In this document: positions 1-7,264 of the stretch, piece after piece
How the letters are laid out: every line of letters begins with the position of its first letter
Numbering within the stretch: the stretch's first letter is position 1
Assembly: GCA_045534575.1 (NCBI GenBank)
Contig: JAZSJZ010000008.1
Coordinates: 1 to 64,000 of the forward strand
Source: UBA4636 sp045534575
Lineage (GTDB): Bacteria; Bacillota; Clostridia; Christensenellales; Borkfalkiaceae
Length of the DNA: 64,000 nucleotides
Direction: 5' to 3'
Position numbers and translations under genes: made by a program
Notes under the pieces: generated by a model
Told to the model about the DNA's origin: nothing
Seen by the model: only the letters and a program-made list of their open reading frames with translations
The model's database searches: none

Positions 1-210
1 AACTTTGCAACAATGGAGATTTATCAATCTAATATAAGATTAAATTTGAAATTAGATCCAGAACAATTCAAGTCACAATTAAATGACAATTTAAGAGATA
101 TTCGTAATATAGGTCATTGGGGCTGTGGAGATCTTCAGTTAATAATAAAAGAAAATGACGATCTCACAATGGCAAAAGATCTTATAAAAAAAGCATACGA
201 CGAAAACTAA
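1..210 (+). CDS. C-terminal end of a DUF5655-type protein (partial)
   Basis: The frame is open to the left edge of the window, so only the last 69 or so residues are visible; the ATG at 13 is probably internal. The visible part (IRLNLKLDPEQ near the start, then DIRNIGHWGCGDLQL, ending in LIKKAYDEN) resembles the end of DUF5655 domains, which are often found on proteins near restriction-modification genes. The biochemical role of DUF5655 is not established. The gene ends 15 bp before the DpnII-like endonuclease and shares its strand, so it may belong to the same defence transcript. The family call is from pattern memory and is moderately sure. Confidence 0.6.
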   Translation, partial: NFATMEIYQSNIRLNLKLDPEQFKSQLNDNLRDIRNIGHWGCGDLQLIIKENDDLTMAKDLIKKAYDEN

Positions 211-225
211 GAGGAATACAAACTT

Positions 226-1089
226 ATGAAAAGAGATTTTAAAGAATGGTTAAAAACTTTTAGAAATAGTATTTGTGATTATGGTTATTATGTTGACTTT
301 AACAAAGTTTACGCAAACGTAGAAACAATAAAAGTTGAACTTAATATTCTTAATTCGCTTATCGGCTCTAAAAATATAGAGGCAGATTTTGAGAAATTGC
401 TTATTGATTATCCGCAGATATTAAAATGTATTCCCGTGTTATTGGCTGTTAGAGGTCGTGAAATTTATACTATTGACGGCGACGGCGAATATCTTTTCAA
501 TTTTAAGAAAATGAACTATTCCGTTGAAGAATATAAAATGTTTATGAGAAAAACAGGGCTTTTCTCTTTGATTTCTGAACATGTTATAAATAATCTTGTC
601 GATTACGTTACGGGTGTTGAAGTTGGGCTTGATAGCAATGGTCGTAAAAATCGTGGCGGTCATTTAATGGAAAACCTTGTTGAAGATTATTTGCAAAAAG
701 CAGGTTTAGTTAAAGGCGTTGATTACTTCAAAGAAATGTACATATCTGACATTGAGAAAAAGTGGTCTATTGACCTTTCAAACATTTCAAACCAAGGTAA
801 AGCAGAAAAACGCTTTGATTTCGTTGTTAAAAAAGGTGCTACCATTTATGGCATTGAAACTAATTTTTATTCAAGCGGTGGCTCCAAACTTAACGAAACT
901 GCAAGAAGTTATAAAACTATTGCGTTAGAGGCAAAAGAAATTCAAGGCTTTGCTTTCGTTTGGTTTACCGATGGGCAAGGTTGGCAATCAGCACGCCACA
1001 ATTTGGAAGAAACGTTTGACGTAATGGATAATATCTATTGCATTTCCGATATGGAAAACGGCGTTGTTGATACGCTATTCTCAAAATAA
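226..1089 (+). CDS. DpnII/MboI-like type II restriction endonuclease
   Basis: A 287-residue protein, essentially the length of DpnII (288 residues), which cuts unmethylated GATC. The C-terminal half carries the family core: KRFDFVVKKG, then YGIETNFYSSGGSKLNETAR, then the WFTDGQGW segment. The D-x(n)-E-x-N-x(n)-K arrangement is the PD-(D/E)xK-type active site of this family. A segment around residues 145-150 (GGHLMENLVEDYL) matches the helix preceding the catalytic core. An AGAGGAA ribosome site lies just before the ATG. The methyltransferase gene begins 1 bp after the stop. GATC specificity is inferred from family resemblance. Confidence 0.85.
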   Translation: MKRDFKEWLKTFRNSICDYGYYVDFNKVYANVETIKVELNILNSLIGSKNIEADFEKLLIDYPQILKCIPVLLAVRGREIYTIDGDGEYLFNFKKMNYSVEEYKMFMRKTGLFSLISEHVINNLVDYVTGVEVGLDSNGRKNRGGHLMENLVEDYLQKAGLVKGVDYFKEMYISDIEKKWSIDLSNISNQGKAEKRFDFVVKKGATIYGIETNFYSSGGSKLNETARSYKTIALEAKEIQGFAFVWFTDGQGWQSARHNLEETFDVMDNIYCISDMENGVVDTLFSK

Positions 1090-1090
1090 T

Positions 1091-1831
1091 ATGGCAAAGA
1101 AAATCCCTTTACAACCCGAAAATTTTGAGCTTGAAACAAATACTGTTTGGGCGTTCCCTAATCGTGGCAAATGGGCAACTCACGACGCTAAATATCGTGG
1201 CAATTGGTCGCCTTATATTCCCCGAAATATTATTTTAAGATATTCAAACGAGGGCGATACCGTTTTAGATCAGTTTGTAGGCGGTGGAACAACTGCCGTT
1301 GAATCTAAACTCACAGGCAGAAATTTTATCGGTGTTGATATAAACCCTAATGCGGTAGAATTATCTCGTAATAAATGTAATTTTGAGTTTGACTCTAACG
1401 TAAATATTTCTATTCGTCTTGGCGACGCTAGAAAGTTGGATTTACCTGACGAAAGCGTTGACCTAATTTGCACGCATCCACCTTATGCTGATATTATAAA
1501 GTATAGCGAAGATATAGACGGCGATTTATCGCACTTGCCTCTGAAGTCCTTTTTAATGGAAATAGGCAAAGTTGCGGAAGAAAGTTTTAGAGTTCTAAAA
1601 AAAGGTAAATTTTGCGCTATTTTAATGGGCGATACTCGTAAAAACGGAATGGTGCAACCGCTTGCATTTGAAACAATGCGTATTTTTGAACTTGCAGGCT
1701 TTAAGACAAAAGAAATAATTATAAAAGAACAGCACAACTGTAAAGCGACAGGCTTTTGGAAAACGAACAGTATAAAGCACAACTTTTTACTGCTCGCCCA
1801 CGAGTATTTGTTTGTGTTTAAGAAAAACTAG
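1091..1831 (+). CDS. Small adenine/cytosine-N DNA methyltransferase (HPPY type)
   Basis: A 246-residue SAM-dependent DNA methyltransferase of the N6-adenine/N4-cytosine superfamily. The SAM-binding motif VLDQFVGGGTT is followed by VDINP, then by the catalytic THPPYADI motif about 65 residues later, a variant of (D/N/S)PP(Y/F/W). There is no room for a large target recognition domain. The ATG at 1091, 1 bp after the endonuclease stop, is preferred because the protein then begins with the KIPLQPENFELETNTVW segment typical of relatives; an alternative start at 1064 would overlap the upstream gene. No clear Shine-Dalgarno is present, so translation is probably coupled. Presumably it protects the host against the GATC endonuclease, although DpnII systems normally use Dam-like or DpnA-like enzymes. 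Confidence 0.85.
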   Translation: MAKKIPLQPENFELETNTVWAFPNRGKWATHDAKYRGNWSPYIPRNIILRYSNEGDTVLDQFVGGGTTAVESKLTGRNFIGVDINPNAVELSRNKCNFEFDSNVNISIRLGDARKLDLPDESVDLICTHPPYADIIKYSEDIDGDLSHLPLKSFLMEIGKVAEESFRVLKKGKFCAILMGDTRKNGMVQPLAFETMRIFELAGFKTKEIIIKEQHNCKATGFWKTNSIKHNFLLLAHEYLFVFKKN

Positions 1832-1852
1832 TATATTAACGATGGGGAAAAT

Positions 1853-2734
1853 ATGGATATTTTTGAATTATTAAATAATAAATTTGATTTATGTAAACAA
1901 ATTTACGAGTTAAATATTTTAATGTTTCAAGAACAAAAATCATTTTCAGATAAATATAATTATAATTGTAGTTTCAGCGAAATTTTTAATGATAATCTTT
2001 TAAGACATTGGAAATACGCCTATGGACGCATAAAATTAAGTGATCTAATACGAGATTTAGGTTTTGCTTTTAATGATATAAATTATGCCATTCGTCCTAT
2101 AAATGAAAAATCTGCTATAAAGGCTTTACAACTAAATTATAATATGCTTATGCATGCTTATGAAAACAAACATAATTTGAAAGGTAATATTAACGATGAA
2201 GAAAATTTTTTCAAAATATGTTTTGGGAAAATAACTTATATTTTAGATAAAATAGGTATGAAAGCAATAAGACATGAAGATGAAAATTACTTTATCATAG
2301 TACCACGTGATGAACAAGTACGCGCTACTGCACAATATACAGATAAGGATACAGCTTTTTTGCTTTACGAATATACTTCTCCGTTAAATAAAGGAGAATA
2401 TAAGCGAAAACGTGAAATATTAAAATTGCTTGCAAATAAAATTGAACCCTTAAGTAAAGTATATAGGGCTAAATATTCAAGCGGTTTAGGGTTTGAAATA
2501 TTCAAAGATTTAGATTTGATTTTAAATAATTTTGAAATTAGACATCCAAATTTAGACCCTAGTATAGAAAAAAATTATAGGGAGTCCCTTACTAAATATA
2601 CTACACAAGAATGGGAAGAAATTTACGACATTGCGTATAAAATGATGCTTCAAGCGTTTGCTGTTAATAATTATAATAATATTTATGTAGAAAAAATTCA
2701 AACTCATAAACAAAAAATTGGTTTGTATAAATAA
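1853..2734 (+). CDS. Uncharacterised protein in restriction island
   Basis: I do not recognise this 293-residue protein. It is soluble, with no signal peptide or membrane segment, looks largely helical, and is rich in Asn, Ile, Lys and Tyr. Base composition is more AT-rich than the neighbouring housekeeping genes. A GGGGAAAAT ribosome site precedes the ATG. It lies 21 bp after the methyltransferase on the same strand, so it is probably co-transcribed with the restriction-modification genes. A role in defence (for example abortive infection) would be guilt by association only. Confidence 0.55.
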   Translation: MDIFELLNNKFDLCKQIYELNILMFQEQKSFSDKYNYNCSFSEIFNDNLLRHWKYAYGRIKLSDLIRDLGFAFNDINYAIRPINEKSAIKALQLNYNMLMHAYENKHNLKGNINDEENFFKICFGKITYILDKIGMKAIRHEDENYFIIVPRDEQVRATAQYTDKDTAFLLYEYTSPLNKGEYKRKREILKLLANKIEPLSKVYRAKYSSGLGFEIFKDLDLILNNFEIRHPNLDPSIEKNYRESLTKYTTQEWEEIYDIAYKMMLQAFAVNNYNNIYVEKIQTHKQKIGLYK

Positions 2735-2858
2735 AAGTTACATAAGAATTATATGACAAAAATTTAGAAGGCAATCACCATTTGCTCACCTTGGTTGTTT
2801 ATTAAATATAATGTTTGGCAAACATATAAGAGGCGGAGCAGAAATTTTTTAAATTCTA

Positions 2859-2887
2859 TTGAAATGTTGGGGTTTTTGTGGTAGAAT
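2859..2887 (+). promoter_or_regulatory. Promoter of desulfoferrodoxin gene
   Basis: TTGAAA, a 17 bp spacer, then TAGAAT (each one base from consensus), ending about 40 bp before the dfx start codon. The rest of the 195 bp gap after the upstream gene shows no further gene. Confidence 0.6.
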
Positions 2888-2929
2888 AAAATTAAGAAAA
2901 TTATAAATAGTAATAAGGGAGGCAAGACT

Positions 2930-3313
2930 ATGTGTGAAAATAGTAAGTTCTATATTTGTGATCATTGCGGAAATTTAATCGAAAAGATTAACGATTCGGG
3001 CGTTCCTTTAATGTGTTGCGGGCAGAAAATGACAAAACTCGAGCCCGGCACCGTTGACGCTAGTTACGAAAAGCATATTCCAGTTGTAAAAGTTGAACAA
3101 AACGTTGTGAAGGTGTTTGTGGGCTCGGTTGAGCACCCTATGATAGCCGAGCACAGCATTTTGTGGGTTTACCTTCAAACTGATAAGGGCGGGCATAGAA
3201 AATGCCTTGAAGTTGGAAAAGCACCCGAAGTTTCGTTTTCTTTGTTAGATGAAAAACCTATCGCCGTTTATGCTTATTGCAATCTTCACGGGTTATGGAA
3301 AAGCGAAGTTTAA
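2930..3313 (+). CDS. dfx: Desulfoferrodoxin (2Fe superoxide reductase)
   Basis: Reduces superoxide to hydrogen peroxide in the cytoplasm without releasing oxygen, a typical anaerobe defence. The 127-residue protein has both domains of the class I family. The N-terminal desulforedoxin centre is ligated by Cys10, Cys13, Cys29 and Cys30. The neelaredoxin-type centre is ligated by His49, His69, His75, Cys117 and His120, and Lys48 sits in the catalytic EKHIP loop. All metal ligands match the known family positions. A GGGAGG site precedes the ATG. It is monocistronic, with its own promoter and a strong terminator, and a ferritin-like gene follows. Confidence 0.95.
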   Translation: MCENSKFYICDHCGNLIEKINDSGVPLMCCGQKMTKLEPGTVDASYEKHIPVVKVEQNVVKVFVGSVEHPMIAEHSILWVYLQTDKGGHRKCLEVGKAPEVSFSLLDEKPIAVYAYCNLHGLWKSEV

Positions 3314-3332
3314 AGATTTTTTAGTTTAATTT

Positions 3333-3365
3333 AGCCTATGCCGAAAATTCGGCTTAGGCTTTTTT
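3333..3365 (+). terminator. Rho-independent terminator after dfx
   Basis: A 12 bp stem (AGCCTATGCCGA with TCGGCTTAGGCT, one mismatch), a 4-base loop, then TTTTT. Confidence 0.85.
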
Positions 3366-3408
3366 AATGCAATTTTTGTGGTTTTTTTAAATGGTGCTAA
3401 TTTAAAAA

Positions 3409-3434
3409 AGTGTGGCTATAGGTCGATTAAAGGC
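3409..3434 (+). repeat. Dispersed CTATAA hairpin repeat, copy 1
   Basis: Orientation A. AAAAGT-like lead, then GGCTATAGGTCGATTAAAGGC. It lies between the dfx terminator and the ferritin-like gene. See the findings for the family consensus. Confidence 0.7.
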
Positions 3435-3523
3435 GAAAAAATAAAAAGAAACATCTTTTTTTGAACCGATTAGCCTAACTTTTGCATAGAATATAAAGAC
3501 GGCTAAAAAGGAGATAACTAAAA

Positions 3524-4825
3524 TTGAATCCGTTTAATGAAAAATCAATCAATTTACTTTCAGCATTTCAAAATTGGAAAAGGCTTTATCCTAAGCAGTA
3601 TAACAAATACGAGGTTGACCCTTACACAAAAACCCGTATTATTTTAATGAACGGCACTGAGTTCGAGGCGAACTGGTTTTCGCACCAACTTGCTCGCCAC
3701 GTAACCGATAACGACTTAAGGCGAGAAATTTCGGTTACGCGCTCTATCGAAAAACAGCAACAAATGAAGATATCACTTCTAAAACCTATTAACGAAACGG
3801 CGTTAGAGCATACGATTGCTTACGAGCAGTTGGCGGTTGATTTAACTAGCGAACTTGCTAAGCGTGAGTGCGATTGTTACGTGAAAAAGGCGTTAGATTT
3901 TGCGCTTTTAGAGGACTTTGACCACCTTTATCGCTACGCAAACTTGCTTGAAATGATGCAAGGCTTAAGGGCAGAGCGTTTAGTTGGTAAATATACCGAG
4001 ATTATGCCTGGAAGACCGACCATTTCGCACCACAGATTTAATAAAGATAACGTTAAACGCCCAATAAATTCTAAAACTGCCGATAAAATGACAATTTTAA
4101 GCACTATGATTATAACGGCGGCGGAACAGCAAACGATGAACTACTATATGAACATTGCTAACCTTGCCGAAAACGACCTTGCAAGAAAACTCTATATGGA
4201 AATTGCGCAGGTTGAAGAAGAACACGTTACTCAATACGAATCGCTTATGGATTCGGGCGCAACGTGGCTTGAAATGCTGTTATGGCACGAATACGTTGAG
4301 TGCTACCTATATTGGTCTTGCTACCAAACCGAAACTGATTGCTACGTTAAGTCGATTTGGGAAGAAAACCTCGCTATCGAAATTTCGCACCTTAAAAAGG
4401 CAAGTGAACTTTTGGAAAAATACGAGCATAAGAATTGGCAAGAAGTTATTCCTGACCCTTGCTTCCCAGCGCCTATTTCTCTTCACGAAAACATTGCTTA
4501 CGTTCGTGAAATTTTATCTTCTACCGTTCAGTTTACAGGCTGTTTAGAAGATTACGTTAACGTTGACGAGTTGCCAAAGGACGCAAACTTCTTTGAATAT
4601 CAAAAAATAATCAACCCAAGCACCGAAATAGTGCCATCTCATATCGTTATCGATACGCACATAAATTCTTACGGCAAAGACTACCGCTTTGAAATTGCGC
4701 CTAACCCTATTCCTGAACTTAGATTCCGCTCGTGCGATAACACAAGCGTAGGAAGAAAACCAAACGTTGCAAACAGCACCGACTTTTTCTGCAACGATTG
4801 CGACGATTGCAAAAATAAGCACTAA
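3524..4825 (+). CDS. Ferritin-like diiron domain protein with Cys-rich tail
   Basis: A 433-residue cytoplasmic protein. The centre carries ferritin/rubrerythrin-like helices: an ExxH-type segment EEEHVTQYESL near residue 230 and a second acidic helix pair (LEDFDHLYRYANL) near residue 130, suggesting a diiron site. The C-terminus ends in FFCNDCDDCKNKH, a possible extra metal site. The start is TTG at 3524, with AAAGGAG about 10 bp upstream; no nearby ATG fits better. Its position after dfx suggests a role in oxygen or iron stress. The exact activity is unknown; the diiron assignment rests on motif resemblance. Confidence 0.75.
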   Translation: MNPFNEKSINLLSAFQNWKRLYPKQYNKYEVDPYTKTRIILMNGTEFEANWFSHQLARHVTDNDLRREISVTRSIEKQQQMKISLLKPINETALEHTIAYEQLAVDLTSELAKRECDCYVKKALDFALLEDFDHLYRYANLLEMMQGLRAERLVGKYTEIMPGRPTISHHRFNKDNVKRPINSKTADKMTILSTMIITAAEQQTMNYYMNIANLAENDLARKLYMEIAQVEEEHVTQYESLMDSGATWLEMLLWHEYVECYLYWSCYQTETDCYVKSIWEENLAIEISHLKKASELLEKYEHKNWQEVIPDPCFPAPISLHENIAYVREILSSTVQFTGCLEDYVNVDELPKDANFFEYQKIINPSTEIVPSHIVIDTHINSYGKDYRFEIAPNPIPELRFRSCDNTSVGRKPNVANSTDFFCNDCDDCKNKH

Positions 4826-4871
4826 TTTGTGAATTTTAAAAAATAATTTTCCTAAAACTTAACCTAAAAGG

Positions 4872-4903
4872 TATGCAAAGCAACATTGCTTTGCATATTT
4901 TTT
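4872..4903 (+). terminator. Rho-independent terminator after ferritin-like gene
   Basis: A perfect 11 bp stem (TATGCAAAGCA / TGCTTTGCATA), loop ACAT, then six T. Confidence 0.9.
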
Positions 4904-4916
4904 CTTTTTGCAAATT

Positions 4917-4947
4917 TTGCGATAACGGGCTTATAGGCGGGCTTTTT
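4917..4947 (-). repeat. Dispersed CTATAA hairpin repeat, copy 2
   Basis: Orientation B (core on the minus strand): GATAACGGGCTTATAGGCGG followed by GCTTTTT. On the minus strand the core reads CCTATAAGCCCGTTATC. Confidence 0.75.
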
Positions 4948-5004
4948 GGTTGTTTTTTGTAAACGAACAAGCACAAAAATTTTATTTTTTACGTAAAATG
5001 CAAT

Positions 5005-5547
5005 ATGATTTTTATTGAATATGACCGCAAAAAAGCCGTAAAATATGCAGTAGAGTTTGCTCAAACAAGAAACAAGAAATATTACGATTTTTCTTCACTT
5101 GGAGGAGATTGCACTAACTTTTGTTCGCAGTGCTTATTCTCAGGCCTTGGCGTTATGAATTTAACAAAAGAGGTAGGTTGGTATTATTTTTCTTTAAAAA
5201 ACCGCTCTGCTTCTTGGACGGGCGTTGAATTTTTCTATAATTTTTTAACGAATAACTTAGGAAAAGTTGAAGGCGAAAACTATCTTAATTTTTCTAAAGC
5301 CGTAGGAAACGGCGAAGGGCCGTTTGCAAAAGAAGCTTCAAAAAACCAAATAGAAGTTGGAGATTTTATTCAACTTGGCAACCAAACGAAATTTTATCAC
5401 ACGCTAATGGTCGTTGGGTTTTACGCTTCAATTCCGCTTATTGCAACGCACTCAAGCGACGCGCTTTATCGCCGAGTTGATAGTTACTCGTATGAAAAAA
5501 TTCGTTATATTAAAATTTTAGGCGCACGAAAAAAAACGGTTCATTAA
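5005..5547 (+). CDS. Amidase_6 domain protein (putative cysteine amidase)
   Basis: A 180-residue protein matching the putative amidase domain family (Amidase_6), a papain/NlpC-like fold. The GGDCTNFCSQ segment near residue 33 holds the predicted catalytic Cys, and FYHTLMVVG near residue 132 holds the predicted catalytic His. No signal peptide is seen, although most relatives are exported or part of larger surface proteins. The substrate is unknown; relatives are thought to act on peptide or cell-wall amides. No obvious ribosome site precedes the ATG, so the start is less sure. The stop codon lies inside a terminator shared with the convergent metal transporter gene. Confidence 0.75.
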   Translation: MIFIEYDRKKAVKYAVEFAQTRNKKYYDFSSLGGDCTNFCSQCLFSGLGVMNLTKEVGWYYFSLKNRSASWTGVEFFYNFLTNNLGKVEGENYLNFSKAVGNGEGPFAKEASKNQIEVGDFIQLGNQTKFYHTLMVVGFYASIPLIATHSSDALYRRVDSYSYEKIRYIKILGARKKTVH

Positions 5548-5558
5548 CCGTTTTTTTT
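5531..5558. terminator. Bidirectional terminator between amidase and CDF genes
   Basis: Stem AACGGTT / AACCGTT (extended by A:T pairs), loop CATT, with an A-run on the left and a T-run on the right, so it can serve both convergent genes. Confidence 0.85.
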
Positions 5559-6432
5559 ATTCAATTAATTCGACGTTTGAGTCGTGAATATTTAATTCTT
5601 TAAGAAACTTTTTAACGTTAAATTGAACTTCGTTGATTTTTTTATCTTTCTTAATTTTTAATGCTATAAAAGTTTTATTCTCGTCTATTTGCAAAATTTT
5701 TATTTCCAAAACGGCTAAAACTCCGCTAATTTTTGTTAACTCATTCTTTAATTCGTCAGCATTTAAGTGTTTTGGTGTTTTTAAAAGGAATAGGTTTATT
5801 AATGGCAATCCGTTCTTTAATGCGTTGATAATGATAAAAACAGAAATGCAAATTGATAAAATTGGGTCTAAAAACCAAAAATTAGTAAACCTCATTATAA
5901 TTGAACCGATTAAAACGGCTAGCCAGCCAAAAACGTCCTCGAGCATATGTAAGTTTACGGCTTTTTTATTTATAGAAAGATTTTGGCAGTTATCGTGATG
6001 ATGTTTTAAATGGTTGTGGCAGTTATGCTGATGAGTGTGGCTATCTTTTGTAAAAAAAACAGCAACTAAGTTCACAACTACGCCAAACACTGCAAAAATT
6101 ATCATTCCGTCATAATTGATGGTCGAAGGAGAAATCAAGCGTAAAATAGCGTTGTAAAGGACAAAAACTGAGCCAATAATCAAAATAATAGTTGTCCAAA
6201 ATCCGCCTAGAGGAGAAAATCTTGAGTAGCCGAAAGTATAATTTTTGTCAGCAGGGTTAGAACTTTTTCTTTCCAAGAAATAAGAAGTGCCTATGCTTAC
6301 GCTATCTCCAAGGTCATGAACTGCATCTGAAAATATGGCAACGCTTCCCGTTATTATTCCACCAAAAAATTCAATAATAGAAAATAAAAAATTTAAGACG
6401 AATGCTATAAAAATTTTTTTATCGTTTTTCAT
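5557..6432 (-). CDS. Cation diffusion facilitator (CzcD-like) metal efflux protein
   Basis: A 291-residue inner-membrane antiporter of the CDF family, expected to export Zn2+, Co2+ or similar ions. Six hydrophobic segments are visible. Metal-site motifs are SDAVHDLGDS in TM2 and HMLEDVFGW in TM5, matching the (H/D)xxxD pairs of CzcD-type members. Between TM4 and TM5 there is a His-rich cytoplasmic loop (HTHQHNCHNHLKHHHD). A short C-terminal ferredoxin-like domain follows. It is divergent from the TetR-family gene, which probably regulates it through palindromes in the shared intergenic region. Confidence 0.92.
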   Translation of the reverse strand: MKNDKKIFIAFVLNFLFSIIEFFGGIITGSVAIFSDAVHDLGDSVSIGTSYFLERKSSNPADKNYTFGYSRFSPLGGFWTTIILIIGSVFVLYNAILRLISPSTINYDGMIIFAVFGVVVNLVAVFFTKDSHTHQHNCHNHLKHHHDNCQNLSINKKAVNLHMLEDVFGWLAVLIGSIIMRFTNFWFLDPILSICISVFIIINALKNGLPLINLFLLKTPKHLNADELKNELTKISGVLAVLEIKILQIDENKTFIALKIKKDKKINEVQFNVKKFLKELNIHDSNVELIE

Positions 6433-6483
6433 TTTTCTCCGTTAGTTGATTTTAATTTCAAAATAGTATATAATTTGTTTAAT

Positions 6484-6568
6484 ATTGAACGATTTGTTCG
6501 ATAATATTTTATTTAAAAGTTTCAAAAAATGCAATATGCGAATATTTATTTATGTTCGGTATTGAACA
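6484..6568. promoter_or_regulatory. Paired inverted repeats, candidate TetR operators
   Basis: Two related palindromes lie in the 160 bp divergent region: GAACGATTTGTTC at 6487-6499 within a larger ATT-GAAC/GTTC-gAT arrangement, and TGTTCGGTATTGAACA at 6553-6568. Both are built from GAAC/GTTC half sites. They are well placed to control both the efflux gene and the regulator gene. Operator function is inferred. Confidence 0.55.
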
Positions 6569-6592
6569 AATTTTTGAATTTGTATTAAAAGT

Positions 6593-7144
6593 ATGGACAG
6601 AAGACAGAAAAAAACCAGAGAATTGATTTTTAACGCATTTATTAATTTGCTATCTAAAAAAAGTTTTGAAAAAATAACCGTTGGCGAAATTATTGAAAAT
6701 GCAAACGTAGGAAGGGCTACTTTTTACGCGCATTTTGAAACTAAAGAATTTTTGCTCAAAGGTGTTTGTAACGAATTATTTGACCATATTTTTGAGGCGG
6801 AAGAAAACGCTGATAGTGCTCACGATCATATTTTTGATTGCGACCAAAATTCTTCGGCGTTTTTACATCTTTTTTCACATTTTAAAAACAACGATAATAA
6901 TCTTTGTAAACTTTTTTGTTGTGAAAGCAAAGAAATTTTTTTGCGATATTTTAACGATAGTTTAGTTAAACTTATAAAAAGGCATTCGAACGAAATAGAT
7001 GGTAAAAAGCCGAAAGGTATTCCCGACGATTTTTGGCTAAAACACGTTTCGGCAACTTTTATTCAAACTCTTCACTGGTGGATAGATAATAAAATGGAAC
7101 AATCTCAAGAAATTATTACGCAATATTTTTTGTCAGTGGTTTAA
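6593..7144 (+). CDS. TetR/AcrR-family transcriptional regulator
   Basis: A 183-residue regulator. The N-terminal helix-turn-helix follows the TetR pattern closely: RRQKKTRELIFNAFINLL, then FEKITVGEIIENANVGRATFYAHFETKE around residues 25-52. The C-terminal ligand domain is divergent, with several His/Cys residues (AHDHIFDCD, LFCCE) that could bind metal. It is divergently transcribed from the CDF efflux gene, and the intergenic palindromes fit TetR-type operators, so it is likely the local repressor. The effector is unknown. Confidence 0.9.
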   Translation: MDRRQKKTRELIFNAFINLLSKKSFEKITVGEIIENANVGRATFYAHFETKEFLLKGVCNELFDHIFEAEENADSAHDHIFDCDQNSSAFLHLFSHFKNNDNNLCKLFCCESKEIFLRYFNDSLVKLIKRHSNEIDGKKPKGIPDDFWLKHVSATFIQTLHWWIDNKMEQSQEIITQYFLSVV

Positions 7145-7170
7145 AACTTTTAGTCTTAATAAAAAAATAT

Positions 7171-7206
7171 TAGCCGAAAGGGGAGAGCCCCTTTCGGCTA
7201 AATTTT
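7171..7206. terminator. Bidirectional terminator
   Basis: A perfect 13 bp stem (TAGCCGAAAGGGG / CCCCTTTCGGCTA), loop AGAG, then ATTTTT on the right and an A-run on the left. It ends both the TetR gene and the convergent surface-protein operon. Confidence 0.92.
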
Positions 7207-7264
7207 TAGTTAAATTTAGTTGTTAATAAAGATTTTCGCTTAATAAAAACCTTTTAGCATTTAA

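Noticed and set aside
1..2734. Prophage or transposon remnant at the left edge
   Set aside because: No integrase, transposase, terminase or structural gene is seen; only defence-type genes.
5633..5998. 121-residue frame opposite the CDF gene
   Set aside because: Shadow of the transporter reading frame; no motif and no expression signals.
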